From an uncultured Acetatifactor sp. (GTDB taxonomy: Bacteria; Bacillota; Clostridia; Lachnospirales; Lachnospiraceae), in the NCBI GenBank assembly GCA_910588225.1, contig CAJUQT010000039.1, positions 1-39,546 on the forward strand: a DNA stretch of 39,546 nucleotides. Reading direction: 5' to 3'. Below are positions 24,874-31,685 of the stretch, piece by piece (the stretch's first letter is position 1; every line of letters starts with the position of its first letter). The translations under genes and the position numbers were made by a program. The notes under the pieces were generated by a model. The model was not told the origin of the DNA and made no database searches. It saw only the letters and a program-made list of their open reading frames with translations.

Positions 24874-24919
24874 ACGCATCAAGACAGAGGTTTCGACTTT
24901 TGTTTTGATGCGTTTTTTT
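24874..24919 (+). promoter_or_regulatory. Leader terminator, probable GlpP antitermination target
   Basis: ACGCATCAAGACAGAGG (24874-24890) pairs along 17 bases with 24897-24913 (CTTTTGTTTTGATGCGT), with a few wobbles, around a TTTCGA loop. A run of seven T residues (24913-24919) follows. It is a full intrinsic terminator inside the leader of an operon whose last gene encodes GlpP, which in Bacillus subtilis antiterminates glpF and glpD leaders in response to glycerol-3-phosphate. Confidence 0.8.
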
Positions 24920-24978
24920 ATGCGTATGACAGCAGATCCTCTGTAAAAAGTGGATTTTTCGTCGGACAGGAGAGGAAA

Positions 24979-26421
24979 ATGGTAGATGTAGTAATTATCG
25001 GAGCAGGAGTTATCGGTGCCATGACAGCCAGAGAGCTTTGCAGGAATCGTCTGTCAGTCTGTGTGGTGGAGCGTGCCAACGATGCGGCGGCAGGTGCCTC
25101 CCGGGCTAACAGCGGAATTGTACATGCGGGCTTTGATGCAGAACCGGGGACGCTGAAGGCACGTCTCAATGTGGCCGGCTCGGAGAAAATGGAGCATATT
25201 GCAGAGGAACTGGGCGTTCCCTACAAGCGAAACGGGTCCCTGGTACTGGGATATGACGATGAAGATAAGGCAATGCTGGAAAAATTGTACCGACAGGGGC
25301 AGGAAAACGGTGTCAGAGATCTGGAACTGCTGAATCAGGAGCAGCTTCGGGAGGCGGAGCCAGGTGTATCAAAGCAGGCGGCCTGGGCGCTGCACGCGCC
25401 AACGGGGGCTATTATCTGTCCCTACGAACTTACCATTGCAGCATTGGGGAATGCTATGGATAATGGAGCGGAATTCCTGCGCAATTTCCAGGTGACGGAC
25501 ATTCGGGAGACGGAGCAGGCCATTGTGCTGCATGCTGCGGATGGGAGACAGCTGGAAGCCAGGTATGTGGTAAATGCAGCCGGGACTTTTGCCGATAAAA
25601 TTGCAGCCATGCTGGGAGACGACAGCTTTTCCATCTGTCCCAGGCGGGGAGAATATCTGCTGCTGGACAAGGAATGCGGAGGAATGGTTCGCCATACTCT
25701 GTTCAGAACGCCTACCCAAAAGGGAAAAGGTGTCCTGGTTACACCCACTGTGGACGGAAACCTTCTCCTTGGCCCTACGGCGGAGGCTCAGGAGGACCGT
25801 GAGTGTGCCGGGACAACGGCGGAAGGTCTGGCGGAAATCATCAGCCAGACCGGCAGTGAAGCGGAGGGGATTCCTTTCAGACAGGTAATCACTTCCTTTG
25901 CAGGGCTGCGTGCCACCGGAAGTACGGGGGATTTTATCATTCGTGCCTGTGGAAAGCGGGCCGTTCATGCGGCAGGCATGGAATCTCCGGGCTTGTCCGC
26001 ATCCCCGGCAGCGGCGGAATATGTGGTGGAACTGCTGCGCGGTCTGGGATTGGAGACGATTCCCCGGGAGGATTTTCATCCCCGGCGGAAAGCGTCCCAT
26101 TGGTTCCGGGAGCTTTCTTTTGAGGAGAAGGACGCGTATATCCAGGAACATCCGGCATACGGAAAGATGGTCTGCCGCTGTGAGAGCGTCAGTGAGGGCG
26201 AGATTCTGGAAGCTATCCGGCGGGCACCAAGGGCTTTGGACCTGGACAGTGTAAAGCGGCGGACGCGAAGCGGAATGGGGCGGTGCCAGGGAGGCTTCTG
26301 CTCACCGCGTATTGTGGAGCTGCTGGCAGAGGAACAGGGAATTTCATTTGAACAGGTGACAAAGAGCGGAAAGGGTTCTTATCTGAACATCGGCAGAACC
26401 AAAGGAGGAGAGCAGGCATGA
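24979..26421 (+). CDS. FAD-dependent glycerol-3-phosphate dehydrogenase (GlpA/LhgO-like, with BFD iron-sulfur domain)
   Basis: The ATG at 24979 (MVDVVIIGAG) follows AGAGGA and lies after the leader terminator; the longer frame from 24853 runs through that terminator and is rejected. The 480-residue protein has a DAO-type FAD fold with VVIIGAGVIGAMTAREL (~4-20) and GASRANSGIVHAGFD. The C-terminal BFD-like [2Fe-2S] domain has VCRCESVSEGEI and RCQGGFCSPRI (~400-445). In anaerobes this type oxidises glycerol-3-phosphate to dihydroxyacetone phosphate, passing electrons to a partner flavoprotein. The next two genes and glpP confirm the glycerol-3-phosphate context. Hydroxyglutarate oxidation (LhgO) is the main alternative on sequence alone. 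Confidence 0.87.
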   Translation: MVDVVIIGAGVIGAMTARELCRNRLSVCVVERANDAAAGASRANSGIVHAGFDAEPGTLKARLNVAGSEKMEHIAEELGVPYKRNGSLVLGYDDEDKAMLEKLYRQGQENGVRDLELLNQEQLREAEPGVSKQAAWALHAPTGAIICPYELTIAALGNAMDNGAEFLRNFQVTDIRETEQAIVLHAADGRQLEARYVVNAAGTFADKIAAMLGDDSFSICPRRGEYLLLDKECGGMVRHTLFRTPTQKGKGVLVTPTVDGNLLLGPTAEAQEDRECAGTTAEGLAEIISQTGSEAEGIPFRQVITSFAGLRATGSTGDFIIRACGKRAVHAAGMESPGLSASPAAAEYVVELLRGLGLETIPREDFHPRRKASHWFRELSFEEKDAYIQEHPAYGKMVCRCESVSEGEILEAIRRAPRALDLDSVKRRTRSGMGRCQGGFCSPRIVELLAEEQGISFEQVTKSGKGSYLNIGRTKGGEQA

Positions 26422-27671
26422 GGCGGGAGCAGGCAGATCTGGTCATTATAGGCGGCGGTCCGGCAGGACTTGCGGCGGCGGTTGCCGCGTATGACAGCGG
26501 CGTACGGGATTTATTGATTTTAGAGCGGGACAGCCATCCGGGCGGCATCTTACAGCAGTGTATTCATAACGGATTTGGACTGCACCGTTTTCAGAAGGAG
26601 CTGACCGGTCCGGAATATGCGTGGGAATATGAGAAAATGGCTGCGGAACGCAAGATTACCATTTGCTGCGGCAGCATGGTGTTGAATGTGTCACCGGAGA
26701 AATTGATTACGGTGGTAAGCCGGAAGGGTGTCGCTCAAATTCAGGCGAAGGCGGTGATCCTTGCCATGGGCTGCAGGGAAAGAAGCCGTGGTGCGTTGAA
26801 CATTCCGGGCAGCCGGCCGGCGGGAATATTCTCGGCGGGAACGGCGCAGAAATATGTGAACTGCATGGGCTGCCTTCCGGGACGGGAAGTGGTAATTCTG
26901 GGGTCTGGCGATATCGGGCTGATTATGGCCCGTCGTATGACACTGGAGGGAGCAAAAGTCAAGGCGGTATGTGAACTGATGCCTTATTCCGGCGGTCTGG
27001 CGAGGAATATCCAGCAGTGCCTGAAGGATTTTGACATTCCGCTGAAGCTCAGCCATACGGTGACGGCTATACATGGAAAGGAGCGCCTGACGGGAGTTAC
27101 TGTGTCGCAGGTAGACGAAAAAAGGCGTCCCGTTCAGGGAACGGAGGAGGAAATACCCTGTGATACGCTGCTTCTGTCTGTGGGATTGATTCCGGAAAAT
27201 GAATTGTCCAAAGAGGCGGGAATCCGGCTGGACCCTGTAACTGGAGGTGCGGTGGTGGATGAAAAGAGGCAGACTTCCTGTGAAGGAATTTTCGCCTGCG
27301 GCAATGTGCTTCATGTGCATGATCTGGTGGATTTTGTATCGGAGGAGGCCGCGCTGGCAGGAGAAAGTGCGGCGGCATATATTGCCGGAAAAGTATCCCA
27401 GGACAATGTGCTGGAGCTTGTGCCGGATGGGAAAATCCGTTATACGGTTCCCCAGCGGATTGCGGATAGACAGGAGGATGTGAAGGTCTATTTCAGAGTG
27501 GATAATGTCTATCGAAAGGCTGAAATCCGGGTTACCTGTGACGGAGAGACGGTTCTTGCGAAAAAGAGGCCTGTTGTTAAGCCGGGTGAGATGGAATCGC
27601 TTATATTGACGAAAGAGCAGCTGGCAAAATGCCGGAGCTCGAGACTGGAGTTTGTGCTGGAAAGTGTGTAA
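26418..27671 (+). CDS. NAD(P)/FAD-dependent oxidoreductase, partner subunit of the glycerol-3-phosphate dehydrogenase
   Basis: The start overlaps the previous stop by 4 bases (ATGA), implying translational coupling. The 417-residue protein has an FAD-binding motif LVIIGGGPAGLAAAVAAY (~8-25), a second dinucleotide motif VVILGSGDIGLIMARRM (~155-171), and a thioredoxin-reductase-like active region (GCRERSRGALNIPGSRPAG). A third region, SCEGIFACGNVLHVHDLV, closes the FAD site. It resembles the pyridine nucleotide-disulfide oxidoreductases encoded with GlpA-like proteins in Clostridia. It probably takes electrons from the partner and reduces NAD(P) or another carrier. This is a functional analogue, not a homologue, of GlpB. 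Confidence 0.85.
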   Translation: MRREQADLVIIGGGPAGLAAAVAAYDSGVRDLLILERDSHPGGILQQCIHNGFGLHRFQKELTGPEYAWEYEKMAAERKITICCGSMVLNVSPEKLITVVSRKGVAQIQAKAVILAMGCRERSRGALNIPGSRPAGIFSAGTAQKYVNCMGCLPGREVVILGSGDIGLIMARRMTLEGAKVKAVCELMPYSGGLARNIQQCLKDFDIPLKLSHTVTAIHGKERLTGVTVSQVDEKRRPVQGTEEEIPCDTLLLSVGLIPENELSKEAGIRLDPVTGGAVVDEKRQTSCEGIFACGNVLHVHDLVDFVSEEAALAGESAAAYIAGKVSQDNVLELVPDGKIRYTVPQRIADRQEDVKVYFRVDNVYRKAEIRVTCDGETVLAKKRPVVKPGEMESLILTKEQLAKCRSSRLEFVLESV

Positions 27672-27844
27672 AATTGTACAGGTAAGAATGCCAGACGAAC
27701 AAAGTTCGCTTTGTAGAGTATTTCTTCCAGACTTGCATTTATTGCCCTTGACAACAGAAAAATGTATTCCTGAGAAATGATGATGCGTGGTAAGCCTGAA
27801 TAGTATGTTTGTGCCTGCGAAAAGTCCGCAGGTGCAGGAAAGGT

Positions 27845-28216
27845 ATGGTTATAGGTATGAAACGGGAACTGACTTGTATTGTCTGTCCCATGGGATGTGA
27901 CCTGACAGCGGAGATTGAGAATGGCCAGGTGGTAAGCGTTACGGGAAACACCTGTCCCCGTGGGGCAAAGTATGCGGAGCAGGAGTGTATCCGCCCTGAA
28001 CGGGTGCTGACCAGCACTGCGGCTGCTGAAGACGGCAGAGTGCTTCCGGTGCGGACAGACCGCACAGTACCAAAGGAAAAGCTTTTTGACTGTATGGCGG
28101 AAGTTAATCGGTTGAAGGTGCGGTTGCCAATTACTGTGGGAACTGTTATAATAGAACATATCGCCGGGACAGAAGCAAATCTGATCGCGGCGAAAAACAT
28201 GGAAAGAGGAAAATGA
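27845..28216 (+). CDS. DUF1667 cysteine-rich protein
   Basis: The ~123-residue protein starts MVIGMKRELTCIVCPMGCDL. AGGAAAGG lies just before 27845, and the internal ATG at 27857 is the other option and gives the more typical family start. Cysteines occur as CIVCPMGC and GNTCPRG, followed by YAEQECIRPERVLTSTAA, the DUF1667 hallmark. This family is found almost only next to GlpA-like and thioredoxin-reductase-like genes and is thought to be the third, iron-sulfur subunit of that dehydrogenase. Here an unusual 173-base gap separates it from the second subunit gene. Confidence 0.88.
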   Translation: MVIGMKRELTCIVCPMGCDLTAEIENGQVVSVTGNTCPRGAKYAEQECIRPERVLTSTAAAEDGRVLPVRTDRTVPKEKLFDCMAEVNRLKVRLPITVGTVIIEHIAGTEANLIAAKNMERGK

Positions 28217-28217
28217 C

Positions 28218-28799
28218 ATGATACGCTTTAAGCATCCGACAGTGATTGCGGCAGTGCGTACAGAGGCCGATTTCGCAACTGCGCTGACAAGCGAATCCCG
28301 ACTGATTTTCGATCTGATGCCCAGTATTCGAAAAGTAAAGGAGCGGACGGACCGTGCTCACCAGGCCGGAAAGCGCCTGTTTCTGCACATGGATCTTGTG
28401 GAGGGAATCGGTAAGGATGCGGCGGGACTGGAGTATGTGAAGGAACAGGGCGCAGACGGGATTATCAGTACCCGTGCGGCTATGATTCGCCTGGCCAAGG
28501 AAACGGAATTGCTGACGGTACAGCGTTTTTTTATGGTTGATTCGCAGTCTGTTCGCACAGCGGAGGAAACATTGAAGACCACCAGGGCCGATATGGTGGA
28601 AGTGATGCCTGGACTGCTGCCGAAAGTCATTGAAAAGCTGGCGGCTTTGGGCAGAGCGCCGGTGATTGCGGGAGGTCTGCTTGAGACTGTGCAGGAAATT
28701 CTGATCGCATTTGCCGCAGGTGCTTCCGCGGTATCCACGGCGAAGACGGAACTGTGGAGGAATTTTTCTCGATTTACAGAAAACGGTGTGGAAGAATGA
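28218..28799 (+). CDS. glpP: Glycerol-3-phosphate-responsive antiterminator GlpP
   Basis: It starts one base after the DUF1667 stop, with AGAGGAAA overlapping that gene's end. The 193-residue protein is a TIM-barrel-like RNA-binding antiterminator. Visible family segments are VIAAVRTEADFATAL (~9), LIFDLMPSI (~30), LFLHMDLVEGIGKDAAG (~54), GADGIISTR (~79), VEVMPGLLPKV (~128) and VIAGGLLET (~148). With glycerol-3-phosphate bound it should prevent termination in target leaders. The leader hairpin at 24874-24919 in this operon is the obvious target, giving a positive feedback loop. Confidence 0.96.
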   Translation: MIRFKHPTVIAAVRTEADFATALTSESRLIFDLMPSIRKVKERTDRAHQAGKRLFLHMDLVEGIGKDAAGLEYVKEQGADGIISTRAAMIRLAKETELLTVQRFFMVDSQSVRTAEETLKTTRADMVEVMPGLLPKVIEKLAALGRAPVIAGGLLETVQEILIAFAAGASAVSTAKTELWRNFSRFTENGVEE

Positions 28800-28914
28800 T
28801 AAGTTTCCAATGATAATTTTATAGAATGTCCGGGAAATTCGTTTCTCCATGACAGGAACCATGGATAAGTCTGACACATAAAATAATGTTAAGAGTAATC
28901 CGTGGGGGTAGGAT

Positions 28915-29550
28915 TTGGAGACGTTTCAAAAGCCGTTGACTCAGGAGGAGGAAGCGGAATATATCCGTTTACTGCGCGATGGCTCCCCTGAGGAGGCCGA
29001 ACGGGCACAGAAGATACTTGTGGAGCGGAATCTGCGTCTGGTGGTTCACATTGTGAAAAAGTATCAGAATGCGGATGAAGATATAGAGGACTTTATTTCC
29101 ATAGGATGTATCGGGCTGATCAAGGCCATCAGAACCTTTGACGAGAAAAAGGGCCGGCTGGCCACCTATGCGTGTAGATGTATTGAAAATGAATTGTTGA
29201 TGTTCCTGCGGGGGAAGAAGAAGTCCTCTCGGGAAGTATCCCTTTTTGAACCCATCGGTCAGGATAAAGAGGGAAACGAGATCCATCTGGTGGACGTGAT
29301 TGAGCAGAACCAGCCGGATATTGTTGAGAATATGGAACTGACCGGAAATATCAGAAGACTTTTTACACTGATAGACGCCAATCTGACAGAGCGTGAGAGA
29401 CAGATTATCATTATGCGGTACGGGTTGTACGGGAACCGGGAGGTGACCCAGAATGAGATTGGGGAGAAGCTGGGGATATCCAGGAGTTATGTGTCGCGGA
29501 TTGAGAAGAAGGCGCTGGGGAAGCTAAGGGAGAAGTTCGAGCAGGGATGA
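28915..29550 (+). CDS. sigK: Sporulation sigma factor, sigma-K type, without pro-sequence
   Basis: The 211-residue protein starts with TTG at 28915 (METFQKPLTQEEE), with a G-rich site just upstream. Region 2 is clear: ERNLRLVVHIVKKYQNADEDIEDFISIGCIGLIKAIRTFD, written here only as landmarks NLRLVVHI and GCIGLIKAIRTFD, then RLATYACRCIENELLMFLR. Region 4 has LTERERQIIIMRYGL and the helix-turn-helix QNEIGEKLGISRSYVSRIEKKAL. An in-frame TAG at 28909 lies immediately before the start, so the 20-residue hydrophobic pro-sequence of Bacillus sigma-K cannot be encoded. It is likely the late mother-cell sigma factor. Sigma-E is the alternative, but its longer N-terminus is lacking. Confidence 0.88.
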   Translation: METFQKPLTQEEEAEYIRLLRDGSPEEAERAQKILVERNLRLVVHIVKKYQNADEDIEDFISIGCIGLIKAIRTFDEKKGRLATYACRCIENELLMFLRGKKKSSREVSLFEPIGQDKEGNEIHLVDVIEQNQPDIVENMELTGNIRRLFTLIDANLTERERQIIIMRYGLYGNREVTQNEIGEKLGISRSYVSRIEKKALGKLREKFEQG

Positions 29551-29620
29551 GCCTGTGGGAAAAGTTTGAGCAGGGGCAGGCGGAGGACGGATTAGAGGAA
29601 GAGCTGCAAATAAAATGGGG

Positions 29621-29666
29621 CAGAGTTAGTTTGACTGGGGCTGTTGAACTGACTCTGTCCTATTTT
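29621..29666 (+). terminator. Terminator-like hairpin after sigK
   Basis: CAGAGTTAGTTTGAC (29621-29635) pairs along 15 bases with GTTGAACTGACTCTG (29643-29657), including three G-U wobbles, around a 7-base loop. TCCTATTTT follows. It lies 70 bases past the sigma gene stop. Confidence 0.65.
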
Positions 29667-29893
29667 GCCTGGCAAGTGGTTATCAGAATCTTCAGGGAAC
29701 CTACCCGGTGATTTTCTTAAGCTTCGCGGATGTAAAGGCGAATACCTTTGCTATGGCAAGGGAAAAGATTTGCATGCTTATCAAAGAAGTGTACCGGAAG
29801 TACGATTTTCTGTTAGCAGAAGGGAGCCTGAAGGAAGGGGAAACAGAGCTTTTCAGCAGGATGGCTTTGCCTTTGAGGGGAAAGAAGTCTTGA
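29663..29893 (+). pseudogene. Fragment of an AAA-ATPase-like (PF09820 type) gene
   Basis: In one frame the sequence reads GYQNLQGTYPVIFLSFADVK, then a helical stretch with AREKICMLIKEVYRKYDFLL, then ELFSRMALPLRG and a stop. This resembles an internal segment of the 'predicted AAA-ATPase' family common in gut Clostridia and Bacteroides (~500-600 residues). There is no start codon with a ribosome site, and both ends of the protein are missing. A further piece in the same frame after two stops (29897-29980, VEEFFSPDLTEEYVSRI) may be other debris. It is read as a decayed, deleted gene. Confidence 0.6.
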
Positions 29894-29984
29894 TAAAAAG
29901 TGGAAGAATTTTTTAGCCCTGACCTGACAGAAGAGTATGTGTCAAGAATCAAGAAGGCTCTGATTTCTTTTTATTATTAAAATG

Positions 29985-30015
29985 GTAACATTCAGACAGA
30001 GTACTGAATTGTTAC
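29985..30015 (+). other. Hairpin just upstream of the biotin operator
   Basis: GTAACATTCAG (29985-29995) pairs with CTGAATTGTTAC (30004-30015) with one bulged T. It contains GTAACA/TGTTAC elements resembling BirA half-sites, so it could be a weak extra operator or simply the end of the upstream debris. Confidence 0.4.
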
Positions 30016-30019
30016 TTAA

Positions 30020-30052
30020 AATGTTAACTGTATAAACAAACAGGTTGACATT
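30020..30052 (+). promoter_or_regulatory. BirA-type biotin operator
   Basis: AATGTTAAC (30020-30028) and GTTGACATT (30044-30052) form an interrupted dyad with a 15-base gap, differing from perfect symmetry at one position. This matches the Firmicute BirA box pattern of GTTAAC half-sites separated by ~15 bases. The right half overlaps the -35 hexamer of the biotin operon promoter, so biotin-loaded BirA would block RNA polymerase. Confidence 0.85.
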
Positions 30053-30073
30053 ATGAATTTTCCTGATTATAAT
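30045..30073 (+). promoter_or_regulatory. Promoter of the biotin operon
   Basis: TTGACA (30045-30050) and TATAAT (30068-30073) are separated by 17 bases, a perfect consensus sigma-A promoter. It gives a leader of ~75 nucleotides to the first gene. Confidence 0.9.
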
Positions 30074-30156
30074 GAAACCGAGTTTTGCATATTGCTTCCG
30101 TACTTCACTTTGCAAAGCAACAGAATCCGGAAATAGTTCCATGATATGAGGTGCCT

Positions 30157-30651
30157 ATGAAAAACAAAGAGAAAATCAGAGAAATGACTACAACCGCATT
30201 GTTGGCGGTCCTATTGGCAGTCATGGGAATGTTCAGACTTCCCAGTCTCCTTCCGGGCTGTGAATTTCAGCTTTCAGCACCTTTTGCCGTGTGCATAGCC
30301 GCCTGTTTTGGCTTTAAGAAATATCTGAAAATCGGCGTTCTTGCCAGCGTCATAAATCTCATTTCAGGGACCCATACTATAGTAAATGTCACAATTGCAA
30401 TGATTTTTCGCCTTGTGGCAGGCGGAATTATATCTCTTTTTGGTGTAAATCCTGTAACGGTTGCAGTCAGCGGCCCTCTGGGAACAGTGGCCGGCAGAGC
30501 AGTGCTTGGCGGCATTTCCGGCACGAATCCGCTGGCATTGATTGCGGCGGCATTGCCGGGAATGGTATTTACGGCGGTGGGAGCGTCAGTGATGTATCCG
30601 GTGATGAAGCGGCTGGTGAGGAGAGAGACAGGGGCCCTGACGCATTCCTGA
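30157..30651 (+). CDS. BioX-position membrane protein, ECF S-component-like; putative pimelate or biotin-precursor uptake
   Basis: GAGG at 30148-30151 precedes ATG 30157 by 5 bases; the GTG at 30151 is part of that site. The 164-residue protein has about five or six membrane helices and a short basic N-terminus with REMTTTALLAVLLAV. Its size and layout fit a small substrate-binding S component of an ECF transporter. It does not show the usual BioY pattern (such as PitlQ followed by the glycine-rich GPTxGYL segment). It is the first gene under the BirA-controlled promoter and directly precedes bioW, the position of bioX in Bacillus sphaericus bioXWF. BioW needs free pimelate, so pimelate uptake is a reasonable but untested guess. 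Confidence 0.7.
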   Translation: MKNKEKIREMTTTALLAVLLAVMGMFRLPSLLPGCEFQLSAPFAVCIAACFGFKKYLKIGVLASVINLISGTHTIVNVTIAMIFRLVAGGIISLFGVNPVTVAVSGPLGTVAGRAVLGGISGTNPLALIAAALPGMVFTAVGASVMYPVMKRLVRRETGALTHS

Positions 30652-30704
30652 TTTTGAGCCGGCGATGCACCAGGGACACAGGCAGATGAGACATGAGGGG
30701 CCGG

Positions 30705-30726
30705 CTGAACTGTTGAGGAAGTTCAG
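30705..30726 (+). repeat. CTGAACT hairpin between the BioX-like gene and bioW
   Basis: CTGAACT (30705-30711) and AGTTCAG (30720-30726) pair around an 8-base loop. No T tract follows, so read-through into bioW is expected. It is similar to hairpins at 21319 and 34551. Confidence 0.5.
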
Positions 30727-30809
30727 AAAAGGGCGAAGAACATAGAGGATGTACCGGGAGCAGGGGTACAGACTGGTTATGCCATGGAAGAAATGCAGAG
30801 GAAGTAAGA

Positions 30810-31538
30810 ATGAATCGGTACAGCATCAAAATGAGAGCGTCAAACAAAGAGGAAGGTCATATATCCGGAGCGGAGAAAATCATTCCGGAAGAAGAGCTGG
30901 AGCAATACTGCTCCCGTCTCCTTACCCGGGCCCTGGGGCACAGTAAGGGAAAGCCGGATTTCATCAATCTGAAAATTGAGGCTGTAAAGGAAGAAGAAAT
31001 CCTGCATCTCCCTGCTTTAAACGTGACCACTGTGGAGACTTCCAATGCCGGGGAAGGAATGGAAGTGGTGAGCGGATATCTGCACAGGCTGGGACTGGAG
31101 CGGGCGGAGGAGATTCTGGCCATCTGGAAGCAGAGCTATGCCATGAGGGGAGCCATACTTCTGGATGCGGATACTCTGCAGCGTCTGGAGCCTGACAGAG
31201 AGCGGGGAATTCGGGCCACCTATATGGATATGGAGACAGAAGATATGGAAAGGAAGTCTGCCTGCGGCGGCAAAAACCATTTTAATGAAGCACTGGTTCT
31301 GGCTACCAAGGTAGTCAATCATCCCAATATAGTTGCGGAGCTGTGCATTTCCGACGACCCGGATTATGTTACCGGTTACATTGCCTCCAAAAAGTTTGGC
31401 TATGTGCGCATTACCAGGCTGAAAGAGCTGGGAAGCCCTGACGGGGGACGAGTCTTTTTATTCCGGGGGAATGAACAGGAGCGGAAGGAATGCATTCAAT
31501 ATCTCCAGCAGCAGAAGGTGTTGATACATATACCATGA
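30810..31538 (+). CDS. bioW: 6-carboxyhexanoate-CoA ligase (pimeloyl-CoA synthetase)
   Basis: AGAGGAAG precedes the ATG at 30810. The 242-residue protein has the expected length. Family features are RYSIKMRASNKEEGHISGAEKII at the N-terminus (shown as SIKMRAS and GHISGAEKII), RALGHSKGKPDFINLKIE (~40), RGAILLDADT (~110), RGIRATYMD (~130) and VTGYIASKKFGYVRI (~185). BioW joins pimelate to CoA using ATP, giving pimeloyl-CoA for BioF. Its presence means this organism makes biotin from free pimelate and not through the BioC-BioH fatty-acid route; no bioC, bioH or bioI is in the window. Confidence 0.97.
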   Translation: MNRYSIKMRASNKEEGHISGAEKIIPEEELEQYCSRLLTRALGHSKGKPDFINLKIEAVKEEEILHLPALNVTTVETSNAGEGMEVVSGYLHRLGLERAEEILAIWKQSYAMRGAILLDADTLQRLEPDRERGIRATYMDMETEDMERKSACGGKNHFNEALVLATKVVNHPNIVAELCISDDPDYVTGYIASKKFGYVRITRLKELGSPDGGRVFLFRGNEQERKECIQYLQQQKVLIHIP

Positions 31539-31685
31539 AGCAGGTAAAATGAGAGGTCATAAATAGCTGCAGAAAGGATTCCGGGCAGAAGGACAGAAGG
31601 CTTTTTACGTATGATGAAGGGAATGCTGCGGAATGAGAAAATGTGGAATGAAAAACAGGATATAAAAGAAGGGTAAGAGAAATCA

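Noticed and set aside
24853..24978. N-terminal extension of the glycerol-3-phosphate dehydrogenase
   Set aside because: The extension is the translated leader terminator; the FAD motif starts right after the ATG at 24979, which has its own ribosome site.
29547..29710. 54-codon frame overlapping the sigK stop (ATGA)
   Set aside because: It runs through the terminator-like hairpin at 29621-29657, has no recognisable domain, and its first residues repeat the sigK end.
29942..30142. 66-codon minus-strand frame across the biotin promoter
   Set aside because: It covers the operator and promoter, lacks a ribosome site and has an AT-driven composition.
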